A DNA stretch of 64,000 nt from Hymenobacter cellulosilyticus. GTDB taxonomy: Bacteria; Bacteroidota; Bacteroidia; Cytophagales; Hymenobacteraceae. The stretch is from NCBI RefSeq assembly GCF_022919215.1, contig NZ_CP095046.1, positions 2,346,501 through 2,410,500 of the forward strand, written 5' to 3'. Each line of letters begins with the position of its first letter. Within the stretch, counting starts at the first letter, position 1. Below are positions 51,487-60,309 of the stretch, piece by piece. A model generated the notes under the pieces. The model saw only the letters and a program-made list of their open reading frames with translations. It had not been told where the DNA came from and searched no databases. The translations under genes were made by a program, and so were the position numbers.

Positions 51487-53442
51487 ATGGCGGATGTAAT
51501 TCAGTTGCTCCCCGAATACCTTGCCAACCAGATTGCGGCAGGGGAGGTGGTCCAGCGTCCGGCGTCGGTAGTGAAAGAGCTACTCGAAAACGCCGTCGAC
51601 GCCAAGGCTACGCAGGTGCAGCTTATTGTGAAAGAAGCCGGCAAGCAGCTCGTGCAGGTCGTCGACAACGGCGCGGGCATGTCGCCCACCGATGCGCGCA
51701 TGAGCCTGGAGCGGCACGCCACCAGTAAGATTCGTACCACCGAAGATTTATTTAAAATCCGCACCCTGGGCTTCCGCGGCGAGGCCCTGGCCTCCATTGC
51801 GGCCGTGGCCCAGGTGGAGTTGCGCACCAAGCAGCGCGACCAGGACACGGGCACGCTCTTGCTCATTGAAGGCTCCCAGGTGATGAGCCAGCAGCCCGTG
51901 GCCTGCCCCGATGGCACCAGCATCAGCGTTAAGAACTTGTTCTACAACGTACCGGCCCGGCGCAACTTTTTGAAGACCAACGCGGTGGAAATGCGCCATA
52001 TCCTGGACGAGTTTCAGCACGTGGCCCTGTCGAACCCGCAGATTTCCTTTTCGCTTTACCAGAACGACCTGGAGGTCTTCAACCTGCCCGCTGGCAAGCT
52101 CAGCCAGCGCATTGTGGCCCTGCTGGGTAATGGCTATAAGGAGCAGCTGGCCCACTGCGAGGAAGTCACGCCTTTTATTTCGGTGAAAGGCTACATCGGT
52201 AAGCCCGAGTCGGCCAAGAAAAGCCGCGGCGACCAGTTTTTCTTCGTCAACAACCGCTTCATCCGCTCGGCCTACCTCAACCACGCCGTGCTGGCCGCTT
52301 ACGAAGGCCTCTTGCCCAAGGACACCCACCCGTTCTACGTGCTGTTTCTGGAGCTCGACCCCAAGGCTATTGACATCAACGTGCACCCCACGAAGACGGA
52401 AATCAAGTTTGAGGACGAGAAAACGGTGTACGCCATTGTGCGGGCTGCCGTCAAGCAGTCCTTGGGCATTCACAACATGGCTCCGTCGCTGGACTTTGAG
52501 GGCGACGTGAACTTCGCGCCGATTCAGCCACTGCGGGCTTCGCCCAACGCCAACCCGTTTGGCGACGACTACCGCCCCGATGCCTTGGCTTCAGCCGCGG
52601 CCCGGGCGGCAGCTCCAGCACCTAAGGAAGGCAGCAAAGGCGGCGGCAGTGAACGAGCATTGCCCCAGCGCCCCACCGACCAGGCCAAGCGTGAGCTGGA
52701 GGCTTTCTACAAGTCGCTAGGGCAAACCATTGTGCCTGACTTGCCGGAAACCGACACGCCGGCGGCCGTGGAAAAATTTGAAAAAGCCACGAATCCACTG
52801 GTGATTTCGAACCCGACGCCGGCCAAAGAAGCCGCGCCCGAGCTGCCTTTGCCCGAGCAAACTGCCGGGCCCGGCAACCGCGTGGTTCAGATCAATCAGC
52901 AGTACCTAGTGGTGCCGGTGAAGTCGGGCATGATGCTCATTGACCAGGTAGCGGCTCGGGAGCGGATTCTCTACGAGCAGTACGCCCAGGCCCTGGAGCG
53001 GCAGAGTGGCAGCTCCCAGACCCTGCTGTTTCCGCGCACGGTCACCTTCACGCCCCAGGATTTTGCCATCCTGCGCGAGGTAACCGACGCGCTGCACGAT
53101 CTGGGTTTCCGCTTCCAGGAGTTTGGGCCCAATACCATAGCCGTGGAAGGCATTCCGGCCGATGTGGCTAACCGCGACGAGCGGGAGTTGCTGGAAGGAC
53201 TCATCGAGCAGTTCCGCAACCACGCCGGCCCCGTGCGCCTCGACCGACGCGAGCAGCTGGTGCGGGCATTGGCGCGCCGCCTGGCCACCAGCAGCGACAA
53301 TGCCCGGCTGTCTGATGTGGAAATGACGGCCCTGGTCGACCGGCTTTTTGCCTGCGCCGTGCCCAGCTACACCCCCGATGGTCGGCGGACCTTGGTGCTC
53401 ATGGAGGTAAACCAGCTACAGGACCTTTTCCGTAAACCCTGA
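51487..53442 (+). CDS. mutL: DNA mismatch repair protein MutL
   Basis: A 651-residue MutL. The GHKL ATPase core is complete: AAGEVVQRPASVVKELLENA with the catalytic glutamate, VDNGAGM, GFRGEALASI, and the lysine-containing KNLFYNVPARRNFLK. A disordered linker (residues about 345-450) is rich in Ala/Pro/Lys. The C-terminal endonuclease-type motif reads DQVAARERILYE, so the usual histidine of DQHA is valine, and the last motif is YTPDGRR rather than CPHGRP. Endonuclease activity is therefore uncertain, as in other phylum members. Two rhomboid genes follow directly. Confidence 0.95.
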   Translation: MADVIQLLPEYLANQIAAGEVVQRPASVVKELLENAVDAKATQVQLIVKEAGKQLVQVVDNGAGMSPTDARMSLERHATSKIRTTEDLFKIRTLGFRGEALASIAAVAQVELRTKQRDQDTGTLLLIEGSQVMSQQPVACPDGTSISVKNLFYNVPARRNFLKTNAVEMRHILDEFQHVALSNPQISFSLYQNDLEVFNLPAGKLSQRIVALLGNGYKEQLAHCEEVTPFISVKGYIGKPESAKKSRGDQFFFVNNRFIRSAYLNHAVLAAYEGLLPKDTHPFYVLFLELDPKAIDINVHPTKTEIKFEDEKTVYAIVRAAVKQSLGIHNMAPSLDFEGDVNFAPIQPLRASPNANPFGDDYRPDALASAAARAAAPAPKEGSKGGGSERALPQRPTDQAKRELEAFYKSLGQTIVPDLPETDTPAAVEKFEKATNPLVISNPTPAKEAAPELPLPEQTAGPGNRVVQINQQYLVVPVKSGMMLIDQVAARERILYEQYAQALERQSGSSQTLLFPRTVTFTPQDFAILREVTDALHDLGFRFQEFGPNTIAVEGIPADVANRDERELLEGLIEQFRNHAGPVRLDRREQLVRALARRLATSSDNARLSDVEMTALVDRLFACAVPSYTPDGRRTLVLMEVNQLQDLFRKP

Positions 53443-53463
53443 TTTGGCCCTGAAACTCCCGGC

Positions 53464-54237
53464 ATGTTCAATTTCACTCCGACAGTTCGGTTACTGCTCT
53501 TTCTCAATATCGGCGTCCTTATTCTGCAGACTCAGATACCGGCGGTGAACATGCTGGCCCTGTACCCCATCGGTTCCCCGCAGTTTCAGCCCTGGCAATT
53601 TGTGACGCATGTGTTTATGCACGCCGGGGTAGGGCACCTGATGTCTAATATGTTAGGGTTGCTGGTTTTCGGTCCCATGCTGGAGGAGCGCTGGGGAGGA
53701 AACCGGTTTCTAACTTTCTGGGTGATTTGTGGAATCGGGGCCGGAATGCTGTATTCGGGAGTCCGCTATTATGAAGTGACCCGGCTGCGGAACGATATCG
53801 AAGTGTTTCAAAAAGACCCTTCAGACATCAATCTCCAGGATTTTGTCGAGCATAATCTTCCGCAGTATCGGCAGGCCTACTCGGCCGTGATTCGGCAGCT
53901 GCACGCAACTCCCGATGATCAGCGCTTGATTCAGAGTCAGTTGGAGACAATGCAGGCCACGCTTACGGCCAGCCTCCGGTCACCCATGCTTGGTGCTTCC
54001 GGGGCCTTGTTCGGCGTTTTGTTTGCCTTTGCTTACCTGTTTCCGAATACAGTAGTGGGCTTTCCATTTCCCATCAAGGCCAAGTATCTGGTCAGCATTT
54101 ATGCACTGATTGAGCTCTATAGCGGTATTCACCGGGTGCCGGGCGACAATGTGGCGCACTTTGCCCACTTGGGTGGATTGTTGATTGGGTTTATTGTGTT
54201 AAAATTCTGGGAGCGGGGTCGTACCCGCTTTTACTAG
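53464..54237 (+). CDS. Rhomboid family intramembrane serine protease 1
   Basis: A 257-residue rhomboid with six helices. The serine site is GASGALFG and the histidine sits in HFAHLGGLLIGF; the L1 loop and the first helix pair (WQFVTHVFMHAGVGHLMSNM) are standard. A soluble insertion of about 60 residues (EVFQKDPSDINLQDFVEHNL and following) lies between helices 3 and 4. It should cleave transmembrane substrates inside the inner membrane. It starts 21 nt after mutL and precedes a second rhomboid by 14 nt. Confidence 0.92.
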   Translation: MFNFTPTVRLLLFLNIGVLILQTQIPAVNMLALYPIGSPQFQPWQFVTHVFMHAGVGHLMSNMLGLLVFGPMLEERWGGNRFLTFWVICGIGAGMLYSGVRYYEVTRLRNDIEVFQKDPSDINLQDFVEHNLPQYRQAYSAVIRQLHATPDDQRLIQSQLETMQATLTASLRSPMLGASGALFGVLFAFAYLFPNTVVGFPFPIKAKYLVSIYALIELYSGIHRVPGDNVAHFAHLGGLLIGFIVLKFWERGRTRFY

Positions 54238-54251
54238 CTTTTCCGCCCATC

Positions 54252-55142
54252 ATGAGTATTGTCAACGATATCCGTACTGCCTTCAGCCGGCGCGACAATG
54301 CGTTGAATCAGTTGCTGCTGATCAACGTGCTGGTGTTTGCCGCCTTTATTCTGCTGCGCACGGTGATGTTTCTGCTGACCCAGGACAAAAATGGCCACCA
54401 GCCGGTGCTGGAGTGGCTGGCGGTGCCTTCCGTGCCAGGCACCCTGCTTACCCGCCCCTGGACGCTGCTTACCTACAGCTTCATTCACTTCGATTTCTTT
54501 CACATCCTGTTCAACTTGCTGAACCTGTACTGGTTTGGCGCGCTGGTGCGCGAGTACCTCGGCGACCGGCGCCTGGTGAGCCTCTACGTGCTCGGCGCCA
54601 TCGGCGGGGCCGTGCTGTACCTGCTGGCCCTGAATCTTATTCCGGCGCTGCGCAGTGGCCCGGCCATTCTGTTTGGCGCCTCGGCCAGCGTTACGGCCAT
54701 CATTGTGGCGGCCGCTACCCTGATGCCCGATTACACGTTCAACGTGATTCTCATCGGGCCGGTGCGCATCAAGTACATTGCCGCCGTGCTCGTGCTGGTT
54801 TCTATTGCCGGCATCAATGGAAGCAACGCGGGCGGTATGCTGGCCCACTTGGGCGGGGCGCTGCTGGGCTTTGTCTTTATCCGGCAGCTGCAGGCAGGCC
54901 GCGACCTGGGCCGCCCCGTGCAGGCCGTCGGCGACTTTGTAGGCAACCTGGTTTCGGGCCGACCGCGCATGAGCGTGACGCACCGCAGCCGTCCGGCTGA
55001 GGCTCCAGCGCCCAAGAAAGGCGGCCTAGCTCGCCCCGAGCAGGACGAAATCGACCTGATTCTGGACAAGATTTCCCGTTCCGGCTACGAGAGCCTGTCG
55101 AAAGACGAGAAGCAGAAGCTGTTTAAGGCCAGCCAGAAGTAG
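54252..55142 (+). CDS. Rhomboid family intramembrane serine protease 2
   Basis: A 296-residue rhomboid. The first helices include RPWTLLTYSFIHFDFFHILFN; the nucleophile site is FGASASVTA (GxSx form) and the histidine is in LAHLGGALLGF. The C-terminal 85 residues form a cytoplasmic tail (PAPKKGGLARPEQDEIDLIL-DKISRSGYESLSKDEKQKL) like the DUF6576-type tail of Bacteroidota rhomboids. It is only distantly similar to the preceding rhomboid, so this is an old pair, not a recent duplication. Confidence 0.9.
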   Translation: MSIVNDIRTAFSRRDNALNQLLLINVLVFAAFILLRTVMFLLTQDKNGHQPVLEWLAVPSVPGTLLTRPWTLLTYSFIHFDFFHILFNLLNLYWFGALVREYLGDRRLVSLYVLGAIGGAVLYLLALNLIPALRSGPAILFGASASVTAIIVAAATLMPDYTFNVILIGPVRIKYIAAVLVLVSIAGINGSNAGGMLAHLGGALLGFVFIRQLQAGRDLGRPVQAVGDFVGNLVSGRPRMSVTHRSRPAEAPAPKKGGLARPEQDEIDLILDKISRSGYESLSKDEKQKLFKASQK

Positions 55143-55155
55143 TCTTGCCGTCTTG

Positions 55156-55202
55156 TGCATAAAAAAACCTGTTGGGGTAAGCTCGACAGGTTTTTTTATG
55201 CA
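55156..55202. terminator. Strong hairpin terminator after the rhomboid pair
   Basis: TGCATAAAAAAACCTGT pairs perfectly with its complement over 17 bases around a 13-nt loop; runs of A and T flank the core, so it can stop transcription from both directions. It closes the mutL-rhomboid-rhomboid unit. Confidence 0.9.
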
Positions 55203-55241
55203 GATGCATTACGGAAAGCCGCTTTGATGTATCTAGCAGCC

Positions 55242-55796
55242 ATGAAGTCACTCTATACAACGCTGCTACTTGTGGGTATCAGCAGTGCGGTTAGCGCACA
55301 AAAAAAGCCCTACGGATACGCCCGCTTGCCCCAGGTTGATAATAAAGTAGTGTACACAGCTATAATACCTGCCACTGGTACCAGCCAGGAAGTGCTATAT
55401 GCGCGGGCCAAGCAATGGATAAATCAAAACATAACCGGCAGCCCAGATACCAGCCGCACCCGCAACAAGGAAGAAGGTATCCTGATAGCCCACGGGCTGC
55501 TACGGCAGCCACCCGTCGGCATTTTTAAGGACCCCAACAGCTACGCCTACGCGTGCACCGTGGCGGTGAAAGACGGCAAATACAAGTACCAGATTGACCA
55601 CATCCAGTGGACTTATAGTACCATGAATGTTTTGGGTGATGTAATTCAGGGACCCTATACGCTGGCAGTGGAATTCCTGGGTACTATGCCTCCAAACTAC
55701 GCTGACGACCGAGCTGCTTACCTCGATGAGCAGGCCAAAGCGCTTATCAAGTCGTTGGAAGAAGTAATGGTACCCAAAACCTCCGTCACCTGGTAG
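55242..55796 (+). CDS. DUF4468-like secreted protein
   Basis: A 184-residue protein with a signal peptide (MKSLYTTLLLVGISSAVSAQ). The mature part fits the DUF4468 (TBP-like fold) pattern of Bacteroidota: DNKVVYTAIIPATGTSQEVLYARAKQW near the start, then IFKDPNSYAYACTVAVKDGK and a YKYQIDHIQWTY strand. Function unknown. The frame is open from 55155 through the terminator, but ATG 55242 precedes the signal peptide. It converges with the AlkD-like gene. Confidence 0.78.
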   Translation: MKSLYTTLLLVGISSAVSAQKKPYGYARLPQVDNKVVYTAIIPATGTSQEVLYARAKQWINQNITGSPDTSRTRNKEEGILIAHGLLRQPPVGIFKDPNSYAYACTVAVKDGKYKYQIDHIQWTYSTMNVLGDVIQGPYTLAVEFLGTMPPNYADDRAAYLDEQAKALIKSLEEVMVPKTSVTW

Positions 55797-55838
55797 TAGC
55801 CTGAGCCCCAAGCAGGGGTGAAAGCAACTGCCCAAGAA

Positions 55839-56536
55839 TCATGCTTTTAAGAAAAACTGTCGCCGACTGGGGGCCAGCTTTTCAATGGCGTAGCGCAGCA
55901 TGGTGCGGGCATACGCCGGGAATAGTCGGCCAGAAACTCTTCCAGGGCATCCTCATTGCGCTTGCCCACTTCCCGCAGCATCCAGCCAGTAGCTTTGTGA
56001 ATCAGGTCGTGGCGGTGGGAGAGGAGCTGCTCGGCCACACCAAAGGTATCCTGAAACTGCCCCTGACGAATGAAAGCCAGCGTCGAAACGATGCTCATGC
56101 GCTGGCTCCAGAGGTGGTCTTCGGCCGCTAGCTCATACAGTAATGTCCGGTCCTTATCGAGCAGGTAGGTGCCCACCAGCAGCGGGCAGGTAATATCCAC
56201 CAGGTTCCAGTTGTTGACGCGGCGGCGGTGGCGCAGGTAAGCTTCGTGAATGGCTTGCCGGCCCGCGGGTCCCGCTTTTTGAAATTGCAGCGTCCAGATA
56301 ACAAGCGCTGTTTGGCGCACCTCGTGCCAGGGGCTGGCCAGCAGCTGCTCCGTCTCAGCCAACGGCAGCTGCCGAAATTCCCGGGCTACTGTCCGTTGCT
56401 GGGGCAGCGTCAGGCCCAAGAACTGGTCCCCTTCGCCATAATCACCCGGCCCGGTCTTGAAAAACCGCTGCAGCAATGCGGCCCGCGCAGGGTCGGCGAG
56501 GGTAAGAAGAGCTTGGGAAAGACGGGCGGCAGTCAT
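55839..56536 (-). CDS. DNA alkylation repair protein, AlkD-like (one apparent frameshift)
   Basis: Restored length is 232 residues. It has the HEAT-repeat AlkC/AlkD fold: FKTGPGDYGEGDQFLGLTLP near the N-terminus, SPWHEVRQTALVIW, NNWNLVDITCP and KATGWMLREVGKR. AlkD removes positively charged alkylated bases without base flipping. The conserved tryptophan and aspartate of the active-site face appear in WNLVD. The frame is lost at GGG 55907-55909 on the plus strand; one base restores RRMPRTMLRYAIEKLAPSRR and moves the stop to 55839-55841. Confidence 0.88.
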
Positions 56537-56569
56537 AGCCAGGATGGTTACAAAGGCTGACGGAGAGGG

Positions 56570-57202
56570 TCAGCCAATATCGTAAGTAATATCCTTTTCG
56601 TCGTGGGTGTAGAAATAGGCGTAGTTGGAGCGAAGCTGCTCCCAGCCAGCCTTGGTGGCGTACTTGCGCTGCATCACGTCTTCCCACGCAATCCGCATCT
56701 GCCGGGCGCACACCAGGGGCCGCACCTGACCCACGCCTGTGCCCAGGCCCGGAATAGCCACCGTGGTAATCTTGGATTTGACCGGCTCACCGCTGGGCAT
56801 TGTGCCATGTTCCAGCAACAGCAGCAAGCCCTTCATGGCCTGGTACACATTGGGCCCCCGCGTGATGGTCATGGGCGTGCGCATGGTGGGCGCCGAAATA
56901 AGGTAGGGAAAAAGGGCGCTGCCCGTGGGTACCAGGGCCGCCTGCCCTACCAGCAGCTCACCGTAGTACTGTTCCCGGATAAGGTGCTGCAACTCCTTTT
57001 CGATGTGCCAGCCCAAATGCTTGGAGATGGAAAAATCGATGCCGCCGTTCATAAAGCCGAAGCTGTTGGCCGGACTGACAATGGCGTCGCACGGAAAATC
57101 GAAAATGGAGCCGTGCTGAATAGTTACGTTCTCAACGTCGGCAAATACGCGTTGCCAGGCCTGGGTAACCTCCTGGTTGGTGTCAATAAGGTAAAAGTGC
57201 AT
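56570..57202 (-). CDS. Macro domain protein
   Basis: A 210-residue single macro domain. The ADP-ribose loops are present: CDAIVSPANSFGFMNGGID (substrate aspartate and the NGGID loop) and AIPGLGTGVGQV (phosphate loop). Macro domains remove or bind ADP-ribose on proteins or DNA, or act on O-acetyl-ADP-ribose; the FMNGGID form suggests a phage-like or Appr-type member rather than MacroD. It is just upstream of the AlkD-like gene on the same strand (33-nt gap), so the pair may respond to DNA damage, as inference. Confidence 0.87.
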   Translation of the reverse strand: MHFYLIDTNQEVTQAWQRVFADVENVTIQHGSIFDFPCDAIVSPANSFGFMNGGIDFSISKHLGWHIEKELQHLIREQYYGELLVGQAALVPTGSALFPYLISAPTMRTPMTITRGPNVYQAMKGLLLLLEHGTMPSGEPVKSKITTVAIPGLGTGVGQVRPLVCARQMRIAWEDVMQRKYATKAGWEQLRSNYAYFYTHDEKDITYDIG

Positions 57203-57281
57203 TAAATGGATTTAGGCCGCAAAGTACGGAAAAACGCCATTTTAAAGCTACAAACACGCTGTTCTTAAGGTAATTGCAAAC

Positions 57282-57317
57282 AAAAGGTCCGTGCTGCAGC
57301 TGCAGCACGGACCTTTT
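57282..57317. terminator. Perfect 36-nt palindrome, terminator after mdh
   Basis: AAAAGGTCCGTGCTGCAG joined directly to its complement: 18-base arms with no loop in DNA. It ends in T/A runs on both strands and lies between the mdh stop (57338) and the start of the macro gene (57202), both on the minus strand, so it most likely terminates mdh. Confidence 0.85.
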
Positions 57318-57337
57318 CTATCGAAACGCTAGAGGAA

Positions 57338-58279
57338 TTAGGCGTTAGCCTTGCTCATGTTGTCCAGCGCATCCATTACTTCTTTCACGTGGCCGCGCGA
57401 GGTTTCGAGCAGCTGCTTTTCTTCGTCGTTGAGCTGGAGCTCAATTACCTTCTCGATACCGTTTTTACCCAGGATAACCGGAGCGCCCAGGTACACGCCA
57501 TTAATGCCGTACTCGCCCTGCAGCTCGATGCACACGGGGAAAACGCGGCGCTGGTCGCGCACGATGGCTTCTACCATCTGAGCAGCCGCCGCACCGGGAG
57601 CATACCAAGCCGACGTACCCATGAGCTTTACCAATTCGCCACCACCCACGGCGGTACGCTGCACGATGGCGTCCAGCTCAGCTTTGCCGATGAGCTCTGT
57701 TACGGGAATACCACCCACGGTCGTGTAGCGGGGCAGGGGCACCATGGTGTCGCCGTGGCCACCCATCAGCACGGCCTGAATGTCTTTGGGGCTTACATTG
57801 AGAGCCTCGGCTAGGAAAGCGCGGTAGCGGGCCGTGTCCAGGATGCCAGCCATGCCGAACACCTTCTCGCGGGGCAGACCCGAGGTGAGGTGAGCCTGGT
57901 AGGTCATCACGTCCAAAGGGTTCGAAACGACGATGATGATGGCGTTGGGCGAGTATTTCACTACCTGCTCGGTTACCGATTTCACGATGCCGGCGTTGGT
58001 CGAAATCAGGTCGTCGCGGCTCATGCCGGGCTTGCGGGGCAGGCCCGAGGTAATTACCACTACTTCCGAATCAGCCGTGCGGCTGTAATCGTTGGTAACG
58101 CCAACCGTGCGGGTGTCGTAACCGATAACCGGAGCCTTCTGCCAGATATCCAAGGCTTTGCCTTCGGCGAAGCCTTCTTTAATGTCAACCAGAACTACTT
58201 CGTTGGCGATTTCGCGGGTGGCCAAAACGTCGGCGCAAGTAGCGCCTACATTGCCAGCCCCAACTACGGTAACTTTCAT
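57338..58279 (-). CDS. mdh: Malate dehydrogenase
   Basis: A 313-residue, LDH-like (type 3) malate dehydrogenase of the TCA cycle, using NAD. The Rossmann motif GAGNVGATCADV is at the N-terminus; the specificity loop GLPRKPGMSRDDL has arginines for malate/oxaloacetate, and the catalytic histidine is in MGGHGDTMVPLP, with VSNPLDVMTY before it. It is intact, stands alone and has a strong terminator. Confidence 0.96.
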   Translation of the reverse strand: MKVTVVGAGNVGATCADVLATREIANEVVLVDIKEGFAEGKALDIWQKAPVIGYDTRTVGVTNDYSRTADSEVVVITSGLPRKPGMSRDDLISTNAGIVKSVTEQVVKYSPNAIIIVVSNPLDVMTYQAHLTSGLPREKVFGMAGILDTARYRAFLAEALNVSPKDIQAVLMGGHGDTMVPLPRYTTVGGIPVTELIGKAELDAIVQRTAVGGGELVKLMGTSAWYAPGAAAAQMVEAIVRDQRRVFPVCIELQGEYGINGVYLGAPVILGKNGIEKVIELQLNDEEKQLLETSRGHVKEVMDALDNMSKANA

Positions 58280-58390
58280 TGGGTAAGGGTTGGTGTGAGA
58301 ATTTTATTCGCAGTCGTAAAAGTAAGCGAAAAGCCGTAGCGGCCTAGAACAAGTTACGGGAACGATACCGGAAGGCATTTTCGGTCCTGC

Positions 58391-58858
58391 TCAGGGCTTT
58401 TTAACGACTATGTCCGTCTGATATAAAAATCCGTCAAAGACCTTTTTATTGTTGTAAAAGACCCACATCGCATCCAGGTTCCGAGTGCCGCAGTCATCCT
58501 TAGAAAACTGGTATTCTACCCGGAGGGTATCCTGGTCCGTTTTCTTTAAATACACAATATACTGGCGCGTAAGAAGGGTATACAACACTGGCTCTTTGCC
58601 CTGCCCATGCAGTGCGAAAGGAATATCGCTTGGTTCGTCGTATTGATCAACCGGAAGGTCTACGCGTCGCCCTTGCTCATCTAGTAGCCGCACCGAATCT
58701 CGGAAATAGCCGGTGCCGCGAAAAAAGAGGCTGGTGCTGCTGGCTGATAAAAGCCGCAAGCGGGGCCTCAGGCCGACAGCGTCAGGTTTGTCTTCGCATG
58801 GGTCTTCCACAATGCAGCCACTCAGGGCCACGCTCAGGGCTAGTAGGTATAGTTTCAT
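58391..58858 (-). CDS. Putative lipoprotein of unknown function
   Basis: A 155-residue protein with a lipobox (LSVALSGC) at residues 9-15, so it should be a lipoprotein. The mature part is mainly beta: LRPRLRLLSASSTSLFFRGT, RRVDLPVDQYDEPSD, LYTLLTRQYIVYLKKTDQDT. Two further cysteine pairs (CEDK; DDCGTRN) could form a disulfide. I do not recognise a family. It lies between mdh and tilS on the same strand, with its own spacing. Confidence 0.7.
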   Translation of the reverse strand: MKLYLLALSVALSGCIVEDPCEDKPDAVGLRPRLRLLSASSTSLFFRGTGYFRDSVRLLDEQGRRVDLPVDQYDEPSDIPFALHGQGKEPVLYTLLTRQYIVYLKKTDQDTLRVEYQFSKDDCGTRNLDAMWVFYNNKKVFDGFLYQTDIVVKKP

Positions 58859-58894
58859 AACAGGTAGGAGCTTAGGGCCAGCTAGCAGGTTGCA

Positions 58895-60223
58895 CTACAT
58901 ACGCCGCACCGTGAGCACGCGCTGGGTTTCTTCGGTGAGTTTAAACCGCTCGTCGGGCCGGTAGCCGATAACCCAGGCAATCTTCTGGTCGGCCGTAACG
59001 AGCACGCGCACGTCGTCCTTGAGGTTAAGCGGCACTTTCTGGTCAATCAGAAAGTCGCTAAGCTTCTTTTTACCCTTCATGCCGATGGGCATAAACCAGT
59101 CGCCTTCCTGCCAGCGCCGCACCGTGAGCGGGAAGCTGAGCTTGTCGGCGTCCAGGGCCGCCACCTGTTTGCTGCGCGGAATTTCCTGACCCGCGCCTTC
59201 CGTCAGCTCAGCCCGCAGGTTGAGGCCCTCGGCTTTGAGCTCGGTTTGACCGGCCTGCAGCTGGTAGGTGCCGAATTTGGTTAGGCTGCGGGGCTTAATC
59301 ACCAACTGTTCCCGGTCCTTGACCAGCGTATGCGTCGGCGACTCGAACCGCCGGCCCGACTCGCCCTTGAAGGCCGCCACAATGTCTTTCACGACCAAGT
59401 AAGAGAAACCGAAAGGCTTGAGCAGCTCGTGCAGCACCAGGGTGGTAGCGGCCGTCCGCTGCAGCGTTGGGATGTTGAGGTAAACCACTGCGGCCTCGTC
59501 GCGGCGGGCCTCCGTCTGGGTAACTTCCACGTAGCGGCGCAGGATTTCCTCAGCGCCACCCACCCGCTCGGCCGTGATTTGCAGAGTCTGGTCGAGGTTG
59601 GGGTTGATGTCGCGCAGCACGGGCAGTACGTCGTGGCGCAGGCGGTTGCGCTGGTAGAGCGTGCTGTCGTTGGAGGCGTCCTCGCGCCACACCAGGCGGT
59701 TTTCCACCAGGTAGTCGTACAAATCCTCCTTGCCCATGCCCAGCAAAGGCCGGATGATGCGGCCGTTTTTGGCCTTGATGCCGTGCAAGCCGGCCAGGCC
59801 GGTGCCGTGGGTGAGGTTGAGCAGCATGGTTTCGGCCGCGTCGCGCTGGTGGTGGGCCGTGGCAATGTAGTCGAGCTGCTGGGTCTGGCGGATCCGCTCA
59901 AACCAGGCGTAGCGCAGGGTGCGGGCCGCCATCTGGGTCGAAATTCCTTCCTGGGCCGCAAACTCCTTGGTCTGGAAGAACTCGGCGAAGTAGGGCACGT
60001 CGTACTTTTTAGCCAGCTTGCGCACAAATTCCTCGTCGGCATCGGCTTCTTCGCCGCGCAGCCCGAAGTGGCAGTGGGCAATGGCAAACTTCACCTCCAG
60101 GCGGTGCAGCACGTCGGCCAGCACCACTGAGTCCATGCCGCCACTGACGGCTACCAGGATATAGTCGGTGGCGGGAAGGAAAAGCTCCTGTTCTGTAATA
60201 AACTGACGGACACGCTCAAGCAT
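58895..60223 (-). CDS. tilS: tRNA(Ile)-lysidine synthetase
   Basis: A 442-residue PP-loop ATPase that modifies cytidine 34 of the minor tRNA-Ile to lysidine, needed to read AUA. The PP-loop SGGMDS is at residues 27-32, followed by HCHFGLRGEEADADEEFV, ATAHHQRDAAETMLLNLTHG and RPLLGMGKEDLYDYL. The C-terminal domain has VRRWQEGDWFMPIGMKGKKKLSDFLIDQK (split read), the tRNA-binding part. It is an essential gene in most bacteria and intact here. It is divergent from the lptA-like gene. Confidence 0.95.
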   Translation of the reverse strand: MLERVRQFITEQELFLPATDYILVAVSGGMDSVVLADVLHRLEVKFAIAHCHFGLRGEEADADEEFVRKLAKKYDVPYFAEFFQTKEFAAQEGISTQMAARTLRYAWFERIRQTQQLDYIATAHHQRDAAETMLLNLTHGTGLAGLHGIKAKNGRIIRPLLGMGKEDLYDYLVENRLVWREDASNDSTLYQRNRLRHDVLPVLRDINPNLDQTLQITAERVGGAEEILRRYVEVTQTEARRDEAAVVYLNIPTLQRTAATTLVLHELLKPFGFSYLVVKDIVAAFKGESGRRFESPTHTLVKDREQLVIKPRSLTKFGTYQLQAGQTELKAEGLNLRAELTEGAGQEIPRSKQVAALDADKLSFPLTVRRWQEGDWFMPIGMKGKKKLSDFLIDQKVPLNLKDDVRVLVTADQKIAWVIGYRPDERFKLTEETQRVLTVRRM

Positions 60224-60294
60224 AGAAAAACTGATTCAGGAAGGCAACAGTGGGCACTAGCCTGCAAAGATGGGCGTTACCAGCGGGCCTTCCG

Positions 60295-60302
60295 TACCTT
60301 TG
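60295..60302 (+). promoter_or_regulatory. Possible -7 box (TACCTTTG) 7 nt before the lptA-like ATG
   Basis: A full match to TAnnTTTG with only seven bases to the start codon at 60310. Transcription starting about 5-7 nt after the box would make the mRNA leaderless. The expected -33 region shows GTTAC but no TTG. Confidence 0.4.
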
Positions 60303-60309
60303 CCCCGAA

